Source: Tetragenococcus halophilus subsp. flandriensis (GTDB lineage: Bacteria; Bacillota; Bacilli; Lactobacillales; Enterococcaceae). From it: 60,945 nt of DNA. Location of the stretch: positions 1-60,945 of the forward strand of contig NZ_BSUG01000011.1 in assembly GCF_030161475.1 (NCBI RefSeq). Reading direction: 5' to 3'. How positions within the stretch are numbered: position 1 is the first letter of the stretch; each line of letters opens with the position of its first letter. Position numbers and translations under genes: made by a program. This document shows, piece after piece, positions 7,740 through 17,271 of the stretch. A model generated the notes under the pieces. The model was not told the origin of the DNA, ran no database searches, and worked only from the letters and a program-made list of their open reading frames with translations.

Positions 7740-8207
7740 ATGTTTGAAGAAGAAATTATTTTTTTTAAAGTAGAAGGGATTAACAATAACGAAGAAGCAT
7801 TGGAATTTTTATCAGATCAGTTGAGTAGTAGGAGAGTAGTAACAGAGTCATTCAAGAAGGCTATAATTGATAGAGAGAATATATTTCCAACTGGATTAAA
7901 ATTAAATCAATATGGTGTTGCTATTCCACATGCTGATCCTAATTATGTAAATATGAATCAGATAGCTTTAATGACATTAGCGGATCCTGTAATGTTTAAG
8001 CGAATGGAGGATCCTTCACTTGAAGTACAGGTAAATTTGATTATTGTACTGGCATTGAAAGATCCTGATTCACAGTTAATGACTTTGAAAGCATTAATGA
8101 ATTTGTTTCAAGACAAAGAAGTTATAAATAGCATTTTAAATTTTGATAATACTAATAAGTCTATTATTAAGTTAAAAGAGTTGTTAAATAGTAATTTTGT
8201 TATCTAG
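7740..8207 (+). CDS. PTS EIIA component, galactitol/fructose type
   Basis: Cytoplasmic EIIA of 155 residues that accepts phosphate from HPr. The active His is in GVAIPHADP, the standard type-2 EIIA motif. I chose the ATG at 7740 behind GTAGGTGAAGG, giving the normal family length. An in-frame ATG at 7701 would overlap EIIB by 17 nt and lacks a clear ribosome site. It completes an EIIC-EIIB-EIIA set; the order differs from the common gatA-gatB-gatC. Confidence 0.85.
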   Translation: MFEEEIIFFKVEGINNNEEALEFLSDQLSSRRVVTESFKKAIIDRENIFPTGLKLNQYGVAIPHADPNYVNMNQIALMTLADPVMFKRMEDPSLEVQVNLIIVLALKDPDSQLMTLKALMNLFQDKEVINSILNFDNTNKSIIKLKELLNSNFVI

Positions 8208-8250
8208 TAATATAAATTAAAGTATTGGGGGAACCTTTAAAGGGAGAAAA

Positions 8251-8856
8251 TTGAATACAACTTTTAAAAACATTATAGAAAATGAGGCAAACGAACTATT
8301 ACAAGTTGCTAAGTACATTAAGGGATCACAGGTAAAACAAATAATTAATCTTATTACTAATTCTTCTAAGAAAAACATTTTTTTTACAGGGTGCGGAACT
8401 TCAGCTATGGCTGCAAAAAAAATAATACATTCTTTTCAAGTAATAGATTTTCCTGCATTTTATATAAACCCTTCCGATGCAGTCCACGGTGCTATAGGGT
8501 CAATAAAAAAAGAGGACATTATTTTTATGATCTCTAAGGGAGGCAATACGAAGGAATTAACTTCTTTCGTGAATAACTTAAAAGATAAGCAAGTAAAGAT
8601 TGTTGCAATAACTGAAAACCCAGATTCATATATAGCTCAAAACGCTGATTATATTGTTGAAATGCCGAAGGTAAAAGAGCCAGATAAATTTAATATGTTA
8701 GCTACTGCAAGTACATTATCTGTAATATCTTTATTTGACTCAATCATAATAAGTGCTATGAACCAGCTTCAATTTACTAAAGAAAGTTTTTTAATAAATC
8801 ACCCTAGTGGAGATGTCGGAGCTCGTTTAAATGAAGAAATTGGACCAACTAGTTGA
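8251..8856 (+). CDS. SIS-domain sugar-phosphate isomerase (KpsF/GutQ-like, no CBS domains)
   Basis: A 201-residue single SIS domain. It aligns by eye with the catalytic half of arabinose-5-phosphate isomerases: FFTGCGTSAMAAKKI, then NPSDAVHGAIG, SKGGNTKEL, a NPDS turn and the C-terminal NHPSGDVGARL. The two C-terminal CBS domains of KdsD/GutQ are missing. The TTG start is selected by AAAGGGAG seven or so bases upstream. As the last gene of the operon it probably interconverts a ketose and an aldose phosphate, complementing the RpiB-like enzyme. A D-arabinose or tetrose/pentose route would fit; this is inference. Confidence 0.75.
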   Translation: MNTTFKNIIENEANELLQVAKYIKGSQVKQIINLITNSSKKNIFFTGCGTSAMAAKKIIHSFQVIDFPAFYINPSDAVHGAIGSIKKEDIIFMISKGGNTKELTSFVNNLKDKQVKIVAITENPDSYIAQNADYIVEMPKVKEPDKFNMLATASTLSVISLFDSIIISAMNQLQFTKESFLINHPSGDVGARLNEEIGPTS

Positions 8857-8865
8857 AAGATAAGC

Positions 8866-8899
8866 AAAAAAAACGTCTCAATCACTGAGGCGTTTTTTT
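8866..8899 (+). terminator. Terminator of the PRD-PTS-SIS operon
   Basis: CGTCTCA (8874-8880), 5-nt loop, TGAGGCG (8886-8892), then a run of seven or eight T. A-rich upstream flank. Confidence 0.85.
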
Positions 8900-9069
8900 G
8901 TGTGTAAGTTGACTAAAAACAAAGAAAGCTGAATATCATTAATTTTCAAAGGCTAGAAGTAGAGAAACGCAAAATGTTGTATCATATCTATTTTTGGTCA
9001 TCATGAGATTTAAAAAATCAAAATAGTGAAAGTATAGTGTATAGTAACCATTATATTCAAATAGACTAT

Positions 9070-9112
9070 AAAAAGGATCGAGAAAAAGTCTATCTTTTCT
9101 CGATCCTTTTTT
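9070..9112 (-). terminator. Terminator of the class A PBP gene
   Basis: Inverted repeat AAAAAGGATCGAGAAAA with its complement across a short loop, directly after the minus-strand stop codon. T-rich on either strand, so it may act in both directions. Confidence 0.8.
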
Positions 9113-9113
9113 A

Positions 9114-11474
9114 TCAATCATCATTATCGGAACTTCCACTATTAGAAGAATCGTTCTCCCAATAATCTTCGTAGTCATCTTCAGTACCGCCGATACCGAA
9201 TTTGAAGCTTGGACCTGGTGGTGTTCCTTTTGCCCAATAAGAGTCTGTCGTATCATTTGGGACTCTCATTCTTGAACCGTCTACTTCGACGGTATCATCG
9301 TCGTCTACTTTTGTACCAGTAAATTCAGAAACTTCTTCTTCTTTGACATCATCATCTAATTCAAAGTCTTCATCAGCTCCGAGGCTATCTGGGTTTGCTT
9401 GATAGATCGAATTAGCTAGATAAGACATATATTGGGCAGTACGTTTGCTAGCATCGCGATCGGTGCCTTGGTTATCTTCACGTCCAGACCAACTACTTAA
9501 GGTTGCTTTTGGTGTAGAAACCACTAACCAAGAGTCTTTATATTCGTCAGTAGTTCCTGTTTTTCCAACCCAGTCAGCGTTTCCCAAATCATAATTTAGA
9601 TTGCTGACGTCTGATTTAAATTCGGTTGTATGTCCAGAATCTATAACCCCGCGCATTAAATCATTCATAATAGAAGCTGCTTGTTTTGAATAAACACGTT
9701 CCGGGTTTTCTTCATGTTCGTATAAAGCATCTCCACTGGAATCGGTAATGGAGTCGATCAGATAACCTTCCTGGTAAACACCATCGTTTGCTAGAGCTTG
9801 AAATCCATTGGTTTGTTGTAAGGTTGTTACTTCAGGCACACCTGATGAAGCAGACTCATAGGTCCAAGAATCTGTATCAGGATAGTTCATTTTTTTCAAG
9901 TAATTATCATAAACAAAGGAAGTATCATCTTTTTCACTTAAAATGTCGCGGTAAATATGGTAACTAGCAATATTACTTGAATGTTCCAGAGATTCGCGAA
10001 TCGTTTGGAATGTTTCAGTTCCTTCATTTGTTGCGTTAACGATCGGATCGCCTTCATTTTCTCCTTGTTGCCAGTCAGTCGGATAATCTGAGACGCGAGA
10101 TTCCGTACCAATCAAACCTTGGTCAATCGCTGGACCATAAACTAACGCTGGCTTAATAGCAGAACCTGCTTGCCGAGTAGAATTAAAGGCATGGTTAAAT
10201 TGGTTGTCTTCATAATTCCTTCCACCAACAAAGCCAAGGATTTTACCTGTTTCATTATCCATGTAGACATTTCCGACTTCAACTTGATTATTATTATCTA
10301 ACAGATAACCATAATTTTCAGCTGTGTCTTGCATTGCGTCGTAAACATCTTGGTCAATCGTTGTGTTAACCGTATAACCACCATTAGCTAATTTCTGTTG
10401 AGCTTCTTGCATATAAGTTTGATAGGTTTCTTCTTCGGCAAATTCTTCACGACTGACGTTATCTTCGTTTGCCAATTGTCGCGCGATAATTTTATGCGCT
10501 TCGTTCATGACTGTATTATATAAGAAGCTTTGCTCATTACCATCATCGGAACTTTCTTGTTCTTCAAAATCAGCTGTTAGATCATAATCTTTAGCTTCTT
10601 CATACTCATCTTTTGAAATATCATGATTACGATACATGCTAAATAAAACATAATCTTTACGTTCCATACCAGGTTCCAAGTCTTCTTGCAGTTCGCCAGA
10701 ATTTGTGTAAGGGCTATAAGCAATCGGGCTTTGCGGTAATCCCGCAATAAAAGCTGCTTGTGATAAATTTAAGTCATTAGCATCTTCCCCAAAAATTCCT
10801 TGAGCGGCTTCTTGAACGCCAGCAATATTTTCTCCTTCGTTATTTCGTCCAAAAGGAGAAACATTTAAATACATTTCTACAATTTCATCTTTAGAAAAGT
10901 TTCTTTCAACTTGTGTTGCTAATAAGATTTCATTTGCTTTACGTTCAAAGGTTACTTCATTAGACAAAATTTGTTGTTTAACAATTTGCTGGGTTAAAGT
11001 TGACCCACCACTTGATCCCATACCTGTAACTTCAGACGCAAGGGCTCGAAGAACGGCTTTAGGCACAAAACCTTGATGTTCATAAAAATCTTCATCTTCT
11101 GTAGCAATCACTGCTTTTTTCACTAAATCCGACATTTGATCAGAATCTACACTATTACGCTTAACATCGGAGTTGATCGTCGCAATATTACTTCCATCCG
11201 CATAAGCTAAGTGTGAGGTTTCATCCACATCTTCCAGATTTCCTTCTAATTCTTCTTTAGTGGGTGTTTTGGTATCTTCAACTAGATAAGCAAAATATCC
11301 TGCACCCATACCTGCTCCCAGCGCTCCGAACAAGATAAAAAGACTAACCACTACTAATAGTAGGGATTGAATCACTCGAACGACAATATGAAAATAAAAC
11401 CATCCAGAGTTTTTCTGTTGCTTTGTTTGTTTCGTTTTTTTGCTATTTTTTTCCTGCTGCGACAAATTCGTCAC
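9114..11474 (-). CDS. Class A penicillin-binding protein (glycosyltransferase plus transpeptidase)
   Basis: Bifunctional peptidoglycan synthase of 786 residues. A short basic cytoplasmic tail is followed by one membrane segment (about 26-60). The GT51 domain has ATEDEDFYEHQG with the catalytic Glu, GGSTLTQQIVKQ and RKANEI. The transpeptidase domain has the active Ser in AGSAIKP, HSSN as the SxN motif and VGKTGTTDEYKDSW as the KTG box. The C-terminus is low-complexity and acidic (many Asp/Glu/Ser), common in streptococcal and enterococcal PBP1/PBP2a homologues. It is divergent from tyrS. I cannot tell which class A paralogue it is. Confidence 0.92.
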   Translation of the reverse strand: MTNLSQQEKNSKKTKQTKQQKNSGWFYFHIVVRVIQSLLLVVVSLFILFGALGAGMGAGYFAYLVEDTKTPTKEELEGNLEDVDETSHLAYADGSNIATINSDVKRNSVDSDQMSDLVKKAVIATEDEDFYEHQGFVPKAVLRALASEVTGMGSSGGSTLTQQIVKQQILSNEVTFERKANEILLATQVERNFSKDEIVEMYLNVSPFGRNNEGENIAGVQEAAQGIFGEDANDLNLSQAAFIAGLPQSPIAYSPYTNSGELQEDLEPGMERKDYVLFSMYRNHDISKDEYEEAKDYDLTADFEEQESSDDGNEQSFLYNTVMNEAHKIIARQLANEDNVSREEFAEEETYQTYMQEAQQKLANGGYTVNTTIDQDVYDAMQDTAENYGYLLDNNNQVEVGNVYMDNETGKILGFVGGRNYEDNQFNHAFNSTRQAGSAIKPALVYGPAIDQGLIGTESRVSDYPTDWQQGENEGDPIVNATNEGTETFQTIRESLEHSSNIASYHIYRDILSEKDDTSFVYDNYLKKMNYPDTDSWTYESASSGVPEVTTLQQTNGFQALANDGVYQEGYLIDSITDSSGDALYEHEENPERVYSKQAASIMNDLMRGVIDSGHTTEFKSDVSNLNYDLGNADWVGKTGTTDEYKDSWLVVSTPKATLSSWSGREDNQGTDRDASKRTAQYMSYLANSIYQANPDSLGADEDFELDDDVKEEEVSEFTGTKVDDDDTVEVDGSRMRVPNDTTDSYWAKGTPPGPSFKFGIGGTEDDYEDYWENDSSNSGSSDNDD

Positions 11475-11625
11475 CTCGTTATATTTTTACTTCTGTCTGA
11501 TTATAGCAAAAAATCTTCCACTTGAATAGTTAGACTATTTTAATCAAAAACAAAACTAAAGCTTTCCTTTAAAAGATTTTTCAGTTATCATTACAAATGA
11601 AACTATTTTACAAGGAGGAAAAGCC

Positions 11626-12888
11626 ATGCATTCAGACTTTTTTCAAGAACTAAAAGAACGTGGCTTAGTTCATCAAACAACAGATGAAAAAGCACTAGAA
11701 GAACAATTAAACAAAGAGTCTGTAAAACTGTACGTAGGTTTTGACCCAACGGCAGATAGTCTACATATCGGGCATTTGTTGCCTATTTTAATGCTTCGTC
11801 GATTTCAACAAAATGGCCATGTACCGATTGCTTTAGTCGGTGCAGGTACCGGAATGATCGGAGACCCTTCATTTAAGGACCAAGAAAGGCAATTAAACCC
11901 TTTAGCAACGGTGCAAGAATGGTCTGATAATGTGAAGAAACAATTATCACAATTTATTGATTTTAATAATAAAGAAAATCCAGCCATTGTGGATAATAAT
12001 TATAACTGGTTAGGGAAAATGTCCATGATCGACTTTTTACGAGACGTGGGCAAAAATTTTACGATTAATTATATGATGAATAAAGAAAGTGTGAAGCGTC
12101 GTATTGATGCAGGGATTTCTTACACTGAATTTGCTTATCAATTATTACAAGCTTATGATTTTTTAAAGTTGTACCAAAAATACGGCTGTCTTTTACAATT
12201 AGGAGGCAGTGATCAATGGGGCAATATTACTTCGGGTATTGAATTATTGCACCGCGAAGAGGGCGTTCAAGGTTTTGGTCTTACAATGCCCTTAATCACT
12301 AAAGCCGATGGTAAAAAATTTGGTAAAACTGAAGGAAACGCGATTTGGTTAGACGCAAATAAAACCAGCCCCTATGAATTTTATCAATTCTGGTTGAATA
12401 CAGATGACCGCGATGCGGTTCGATTTTTGAAATATTTTACTTTCTTTAGTTTAGATGAGATTGCACAAATTGAAGAAGAATTTAAGCAAGCGCCGGAAAA
12501 TCGTGTAGCTCAAAAAGCGCTGGCACAAGATGTAACAACTTTAGTCCATGGCAAAAAAGCTTACGAACAAGCCAAACATATTTCAGAAGTATTATTTAAT
12601 GGTTCGATCAAAGAATTGGATGCAGAAGAACTAGATCAAGCTTTTGCTGATGTACCAGCTTATAAAGTAAGTCCGGAAGATTCTTTGAATTTAGTTGAAA
12701 TCTTAATTGCTGCTAACATTGAAAGTTCTAAAAGACAGGCAAGAGAAGATATTAACAATGGAGCTATCTATATAAATGGCGATCGTATCCAAGATACTAA
12801 TTATGAAATTACTGAAAAAGACAAACTGAGTGGAAAAACTACTGTGATTCGTCGGGGGAAAAAACGGTATTTTATATTACGTTTTTAG
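11626..12888 (+). CDS. tyrS: Tyrosyl-tRNA synthetase
   Basis: Class I aminoacyl-tRNA synthetase of 420 residues that charges tRNA-Tyr. Motifs: [17 protein letters not shown] with the HIGH signature, the [11 protein letters not shown] substrate pocket and KFGKTEG as the KMSKS loop. The C-terminal 70 residues form an S4-like RNA-binding domain. Start ATG behind AAGGAGGAAAAGCC. The upstream gap to the PBP gene is only about 150 bp and carries no T-box motif, so this copy is not T-box controlled, unlike glyQS in this window. Confidence 0.96.
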   Translation: MHSDFFQELKERGLVHQTTDEKALEEQLNKESVKLYVGFDPTADSLHIGHLLPILMLRRFQQNGHVPIALVGAGTGMIGDPSFKDQERQLNPLATVQEWSDNVKKQLSQFIDFNNKENPAIVDNNYNWLGKMSMIDFLRDVGKNFTINYMMNKESVKRRIDAGISYTEFAYQLLQAYDFLKLYQKYGCLLQLGGSDQWGNITSGIELLHREEGVQGFGLTMPLITKADGKKFGKTEGNAIWLDANKTSPYEFYQFWLNTDDRDAVRFLKYFTFFSLDEIAQIEEEFKQAPENRVAQKALAQDVTTLVHGKKAYEQAKHISEVLFNGSIKELDAEELDQAFADVPAYKVSPEDSLNLVEILIAANIESSKRQAREDINNGAIYINGDRIQDTNYEITEKDKLSGKTTVIRRGKKRYFILRF

Positions 12889-12897
12889 AAAAAAGTA

Positions 12898-12944
12898 AAA
12901 ATAAAATCACAAGAAACCCGACTTTCTTGTGATTTTATTTTTTT
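12898..12944 (+). terminator. tyrS terminator
   Basis: AAAATCACAAGAAA and its complement around a 6-nt CCCGAC loop, followed by a long T-rich run. Confidence 0.85.
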
Positions 12945-12962
12945 AAGAAAGAAGTTTTTGGA

Positions 12963-13877
12963 TTGGCTACTATCGTTACACGCGCTGTAGGTTTATTTTT
13001 AATTATTTTATTGGCCTACTTTTTAAAACGTATTGACTTTTTAACTAAAGAAGACGGTACAAGTCTGTCTGTTGTGATCATGAATGTGACACTGCCAGCT
13101 GTTGTTATTATTAATTTAGCTAATTTAGATGTCAAAGGTAATTTATTGTTCTTTGTATTGCTGGGGCTTGTTTGGTCATTAGTACAGATTTTTATAAGTT
13201 ATTTTGCGGCAAAAAAGAAAAGCAAGACCGATCAGCAGTTTTTTATTTACTGTGCGACTGGTTTTAATATTGGAAACTTCACCTTACCTTTTGTACAAAG
13301 TTTCTTGCCATTAGGTGTTCCTATATTATCTATGTTTGATATCGGAAATAGTATTATGCTAGCCGGTGGAACTAAAGTTGTAGGAGATCGTTTAACAGGA
13401 CAGAATCTAGATGTTAATGTTAAGCAAGTACTCAGGCAGTTATTTTCTTCTATTCCTTTTACCTGCTATGTGATCATGTTAGTTTTACGTTTGATCTCTT
13501 TTGATTTACCTTCTGCTTTTTTGACTGTGCTAGAACCAGTGGCTGATGCTAATGTATTCTTATCGATGTTTATGATTGGCCTGTATTTAGAATTACGTTT
13601 ACCCAAAGAGGATCGTCATACTGTTTTGCAATTATTAACTTTACGTTACGTCATGGGGCTTTTGTTTGTATTGTTGTTTTATCTATTACCTATTGCGCCG
13701 TTAACTAAAATGATATTGTGTTTACTTTGTGTAACGCCGGTTCCTTTGTTTGGTGTGGTAAATTCTGTTATAGCAGGTGTAAAAGAAGAAAGCGTAGGGT
13801 TTACTTCATCCGTTAGTTTTTTGGTAAGTTTACCTTTGATGACACTTTTATTACTGATATTAAGTCCGGCAATTTAA
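12963..13877 (+). CDS. AEC (auxin efflux carrier) family permease
   Basis: Integral membrane protein of 304 residues with about ten transmembrane segments. Family features are the N-terminal LAYFLKRIDFLTKEDGTSLSVVIMN region, where segment 1 is followed by a conserved loop, and GFNIGNFTLPF in the middle. AEC proteins in lactic acid bacteria often carry malate or other organic acids; the substrate here is unknown. The start is TTG at 12963 with a weak AGAAG upstream. It lies just after the tyrS terminator and just before nfo, with no clear functional link to either. A second AEC gene lies at 39440. Confidence 0.8.
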   Translation: MATIVTRAVGLFLIILLAYFLKRIDFLTKEDGTSLSVVIMNVTLPAVVIINLANLDVKGNLLFFVLLGLVWSLVQIFISYFAAKKKSKTDQQFFIYCATGFNIGNFTLPFVQSFLPLGVPILSMFDIGNSIMLAGGTKVVGDRLTGQNLDVNVKQVLRQLFSSIPFTCYVIMLVLRLISFDLPSAFLTVLEPVADANVFLSMFMIGLYLELRLPKEDRHTVLQLLTLRYVMGLLFVLLFYLLPIAPLTKMILCLLCVTPVPLFGVVNSVIAGVKEESVGFTSSVSFLVSLPLMTLLLLILSPAI

Positions 13878-13911
13878 AAGTTTGTGAAAATAGGAAAAGA
13901 GGAGGAAAAAT

Positions 13912-14802
13912 ATGTTAATAGGTTCTCATGTTTCTATGAAAGGCAAAAAAATGTTGTTAGGTTCGGCTGAAGAAGCAGCAAGCTATGATGCTTCTACTTT
14001 TATGATTTATACAGGTGCGCCCCAAAATACACGTAGAAAAGCGATTGAAGACATGCGTATCGATGAGGGAAAATCATACATGGCCGAACACGGCTTGTCT
14101 GATATTGTCGTACACGCGCCCTATATCGTTAATTTAGGAAATCCTAATAAAAAAGAAACCTTTGAGTTTGCTGTGCAATTTCTACGAGATGAAATCAAAC
14201 GAGCGGATGCATTAGGCGCTAAGCAGATCACCTTACACCCAGGTTCTCACGTAGGTGAAGGAGCTGATGTGGGTATCACTCAAATTGTTAAGGGGTTAAA
14301 TGAAGCCTTGGATAAAAACCAAAGACCACAAATTGCACTAGAAACCATGGCTGGAAAAGGAACTGAAATCGGACGTTCTTTTGAAGAACTTGCGCGTATT
14401 ATTGATGGTGTGACCTTAAATGATAAGCTTTCTGTCACTTTTGATACTTGTCATGCAAGTGACGCTGGATACAATATTCGGGATGATTTTGATGGCGTGC
14501 TGGATGAATTTGATCGAGTGATTGGTTTAGATCGTTTGAAAGTTGTTCATATTAATGATTCAAAAAATGAACCAGGTTCACATAAAGATCGACATGAAAA
14601 CATTGGTTTTGGAAAAATCGGTTTTGACGCTTTAAAACAAGTGGCACATCATGATAAGCTGAAGAATTTACCTAAGATTTTAGAAACTCCTTGGGTAGGC
14701 GAAGATAAGAAGAATAAAAAATCACCTTATGGTTTTGAAATTGCTATGCTTTATAATGGTGAATTTGATCCAGATTTATTGGAAAAAATAAAGCAACAAT
14801 AA
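13912..14802 (+). CDS. nfo: Endonuclease IV (AP endonuclease)
   Basis: Base-excision-repair enzyme of 296 residues that cleaves DNA 5' to abasic sites using three zinc ions. The TIM-barrel family signatures are present: [19 protein letters not shown] at the N-terminus, [64 protein letters not shown] and LETPW. The metal-binding His, Glu and Asp residues lie in these blocks. Start ATG behind AGAGGAGG. Full length for the family. Confidence 0.95.
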   Translation: MLIGSHVSMKGKKMLLGSAEEAASYDASTFMIYTGAPQNTRRKAIEDMRIDEGKSYMAEHGLSDIVVHAPYIVNLGNPNKKETFEFAVQFLRDEIKRADALGAKQITLHPGSHVGEGADVGITQIVKGLNEALDKNQRPQIALETMAGKGTEIGRSFEELARIIDGVTLNDKLSVTFDTCHASDAGYNIRDDFDGVLDEFDRVIGLDRLKVVHINDSKNEPGSHKDRHENIGFGKIGFDALKQVAHHDKLKNLPKILETPWVGEDKKNKKSPYGFEIAMLYNGEFDPDLLEKIKQQ

Positions 14803-14808
14803 TTTTAT

Positions 14809-14843
14809 AAAAAGCAGCGTCTATTGATGATTCTGCTTTTTTT
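14809..14843 (+). terminator. nfo terminator
   Basis: AAAAAGCAG, 15-nt loop, CTGCTTTTTTT. Confidence 0.75.
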
Positions 14844-14870
14844 GTATATGCCATTGTTTTTTTGTATAAT
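14842..14870 (+). promoter_or_regulatory. Promoter of the aldo/keto reductase gene
   Basis: TTGTAT at 14842-14847, 17-bp spacer, TATAAT at 14865-14870. The -10 lies 18 bp before the chosen ATG, so the transcript has a very short leader. The -35 overlaps the T-run of the nfo terminator. Confidence 0.65.
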
Positions 14871-14888
14871 AAAACTAGAAAGGCAGGG

Positions 14889-15704
14889 ATGAAAATGATT
14901 TTAGATGAAACATTTCAGCTAGTAAATGGCGTAAAAATACCCAAAGTTGGTTTTGGCACTTGGCAAAGTTCTCCAGAAGATGCTTATCGTGCAACTAAGT
15001 ATGCACTAGATAATGGGTATAAGCACGTAGATACGGCATATGTTTATGGCAATGAATCAGACGTAGGACAGGCAATCAAAGATGTCCCTGTGTCGCGAGA
15101 TGAAATTTTTGTCACAACGAAAGTCCCAGCAGAAACCGATACTTATGAAAAAGCGATGGAAAATATTAGTGAATCTCTACGGCGTTTGTCCTTAGATCAT
15201 GTAGATCTATTACTTATTCATGCGCCTAGACCTTGGAGCCGAATCGGGGAGCCTCATGAAAATGATGATAAGAAAAATGTTCAAGTATGGAAGGCATTAG
15301 AAGATGCTTTTCGAGATGGCAAAACAAGAGCTATCGGGGTCTCAAATTTTAATATTGAAGATTTAAAAAATATTATCGAAAATGCTAAGATAGCGCCAAT
15401 GGTCAACCAGATCAAATGCTATATCGGTAATTTGAGTACGGGCACGATCGATTTTTGTCAGCAGCATTCGATCCTGGTAGAAGGATATTCGCCTTTAGCG
15501 ACCGGCGGCTTATTAGATGACGAGCAAATTCAAAAAATAGCGGAAAAATACGAAAAGTCTATTCCGCAAATTGCGCTTCGTTATTTATTAGAAAAAGATA
15601 TATTACCATTGCCTAAGTCAGTACACGAAGAATATATCTTAGAAAATGCACAGCTAGACTTTGTTTTGGAAAAAGAAGATGTGGAGCAACTGGATCAGTT
15701 ATAA
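14889..15704 (+). CDS. Aldo/keto reductase
   Basis: NADPH-dependent oxidoreductase of 271 residues with the AKR barrel. The catalytic tetrad is visible: Asp48 and Tyr53 in HVDTAYVYGNE, Lys78 in VTTKVP and His111 in LLLIHAPRPW. AIGVSNF and the C-terminal LPLPKSVHEEYILEN cofactor-binding region are standard. It resembles 2,5-diketo-D-gluconate reductase/glyoxal reductase proteins; the physiological substrate is unknown. I chose the ATG at 14889 after GAAAGGCAGGG. A TTG further upstream overlaps the -10 element and is not usable. The gene has its own promoter. Confidence 0.88.
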   Translation: MKMILDETFQLVNGVKIPKVGFGTWQSSPEDAYRATKYALDNGYKHVDTAYVYGNESDVGQAIKDVPVSRDEIFVTTKVPAETDTYEKAMENISESLRRLSLDHVDLLLIHAPRPWSRIGEPHENDDKKNVQVWKALEDAFRDGKTRAIGVSNFNIEDLKNIIENAKIAPMVNQIKCYIGNLSTGTIDFCQQHSILVEGYSPLATGGLLDDEQIQKIAEKYEKSIPQIALRYLLEKDILPLPKSVHEEYILENAQLDFVLEKEDVEQLDQL

Positions 15705-15798
15705 ATCAATTGACAAAAAGAGTTGTTTCGAGCTTTTCTTTTCCTGATGTTTCTAGTAAAATACTTCATGGACAGTCTAGAGGAAAGGAGAGTGTGAA

Positions 15799-16014
15799 AT
15801 GTCAACTGGTTATGTAATTTTAATTGCAGTGATCGCTTTAGTTGTTGGAGCTATCGGCGGTTTCTTTTTAGCACGTAAATATATGGAAGATTATATGAAA
15901 AAAAATCCACCAATCAACGAAGATATGTTGCGCACAATGATGATGTCAATGGGACAAAAGCCTTCAGAAAAGAAAGTTCGTCAAATGATGCAACAGATGA
16001 AAAATCAAAAATAA
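15799..16014 (+). CDS. YneF family small membrane protein (UPF0154)
   Basis: A 71-residue protein with one N-terminal membrane segment (about 5-25: [20 protein letters not shown]) and a basic cytoplasmic tail rich in Met, Lys and Gln. [24 protein letters not shown] is the UPF0154 signature. Widely conserved in Firmicutes, function not established. Start ATG behind AGGAAAGGAGAGTG. Its stop is followed by a hairpin with a T-run. Confidence 0.88.
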   Translation: MSTGYVILIAVIALVVGAIGGFFLARKYMEDYMKKNPPINEDMLRTMMMSMGQKPSEKKVRQMMQQMKNQK

Positions 16015-16033
16015 TTCAAAATGAGATTGGATA

Positions 16034-16064
16034 AAAAAGAGGAGTTGAAAACTTCTCTTTTTTT
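16034..16064 (+). terminator. yneF terminator
   Basis: GAGGAGTT, 3-nt loop, AACTTCTC with A-rich and T-rich flanks. Confidence 0.75.
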
Positions 16065-16160
16065 AGGTTAAAAATACCCAGTAACATGGCAAAAGAGCAA
16101 GAATAGCTCAAAGAAATAAGAAATCTATGTTGAATGAACGACGATAGCACAAAAAACTAT

Positions 16161-16190
16161 AAAAAGCAGCCTAAAAAATGGCTGCTTTTT
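16161..16190 (-). terminator. Terminator of the RpiR-family regulator gene
   Basis: AAAAAGCAGCC, 8-nt loop, GGCTGCTTTTT. Perfect 11-bp stem 56 bp past the minus-strand stop codon; symmetrical enough to work in both directions. Confidence 0.8.
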
Positions 16191-16245
16191 ATAATAATGT
16201 AGTAAGAGTTAAAAAGAGTAGCTAAATTTTATTAGATTAAAAGGA

Positions 16246-17163
16246 TTAATTAGGAATAATCGCGTCGGTAACTTGTATTTTAGGTGAGTGATTTTCATTC
16301 ATAACTGGAGAAGTACTTGTTCGATTATCATAGCCTTCACCAATAGAAATCAGATGAGCCATATTTTTTTGATAATTTTTAGCAAAAACTGTACTGTATA
16401 AAATATCTAACAAATAAGCAATTGAAGTGCTGGTTATATAACTGCTGATTTTAGAATAAAGTTTTTCACGTGTAGATAATCGTAAATGACAATCAGCATG
16501 TTTTGCTAAGGTATTATCGCCGATGCCTGTTAATGCGATAATCGTTGTTCCCTGTTGTTTTAGGATAGGTAAAACTCGTTTAAGCATGTTGTTTTCTCCA
16601 GTATAAGAAATCATCAGGACACAAGTATTTTCATCTGTACTGTAGGCCTCGTAAACTTGTTCTCCGATAATTTCTGCCGCACTGGTTTGCTTTTTTATCC
16701 GGCGCATTTTTAAAGCAAAGTCTTGCGAAATTAAAAGATTGGCATTTGAAGTAAAAATTTTAATTTGCTTTGATTGATATAATAGTTCGGTAGCTTTTTG
16801 CAACTGATGATGTTCAAGTAAAGAAAGTGTGTCAGAAATCGTTTCTTGTTCTAAAGAAGCGATCTTTTGCGCGATCGTTAACATACTATCATTTTCCGCA
16901 AAAGGCAAGTTAGCGTCTGTTTGGATAAAATGATTGTGCAAATAGTCTTGTTCCTTTAAAAAAGCGTCTTTGAAATCATTCCAACCATGAAAGCCTATTT
17001 TTTTAGCAACCCGAATCAAAGTTGAGGGATGTACGTAAGTTTTTTCGGCAATCTCTTTTACTGTAGCATTTTCAATTCTTGTATAGTCTGTAAGAATGTA
17101 ATAAACGACTTCATTTTCTGCAGGAGAAAATGAAACTTCTTCGATCTTTTCTGTCAATAACAC
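16246..17163 (-). CDS. MurR/RpiR family transcriptional regulator
   Basis: Sugar-phosphate-sensing regulator of 305 residues. The N-terminal 80 residues form an RpiR helix-turn-helix (ATVKEIAEKTYVHPSTLIRVAKKIGF). Residues about 110-250 are a SIS domain that should bind a phosphosugar. Divergent from the phosphatase/HAD/GH1 operon, so it most likely controls that operon and itself through the palindrome at 17197-17215. By analogy the inducer is a phospho-beta-glucoside or glucose-6-phosphate; this is inference. Confidence 0.87.
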   Translation of the reverse strand: MLLTEKIEEVSFSPAENEVVYYILTDYTRIENATVKEIAEKTYVHPSTLIRVAKKIGFHGWNDFKDAFLKEQDYLHNHFIQTDANLPFAENDSMLTIAQKIASLEQETISDTLSLLEHHQLQKATELLYQSKQIKIFTSNANLLISQDFALKMRRIKKQTSAAEIIGEQVYEAYSTDENTCVLMISYTGENNMLKRVLPILKQQGTTIIALTGIGDNTLAKHADCHLRLSTREKLYSKISSYITSTSIAYLLDILYSTVFAKNYQKNMAHLISIGEGYDNRTSTSPVMNENHSPKIQVTDAIIPN

Positions 17164-17196
17164 AGAACCACCTCATTTACATAGTTTTAATATATA

Positions 17197-17215
17197 TTGT
17201 AAACGATGTTTACAA
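17197..17215. promoter_or_regulatory. Probable RpiR operator
   Basis: Perfect palindrome TTGTAAAC-GAT-GTTTACAA (8-bp arms, 3-bp centre), 34 bp from the rpiR-type start in the divergent intergenic region. A further TGTAAAC half-site is at 17241-17247 and another perfect dyad, ATTGAA-GA-TTCAAT, at 17252-17265. Assignment to the adjacent regulator is by position. Confidence 0.6.
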
Positions 17216-17271
17216 ATTTTGTCGATACTTTTATTTTATCTGTAAACAATAATTGAAGATTCAATATTTTC

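Noticed and set aside
11475-11625. T-box leader for tyrS
   Set aside because: Enterococcal tyrS genes can carry one, but the 150-bp gap holds no GGTGG-type T-box sequence and no terminator/antiterminator pair.
14862-14888. TTG start for the aldo/keto reductase
   Set aside because: It overlaps the -10 promoter element, so it would not be transcribed.
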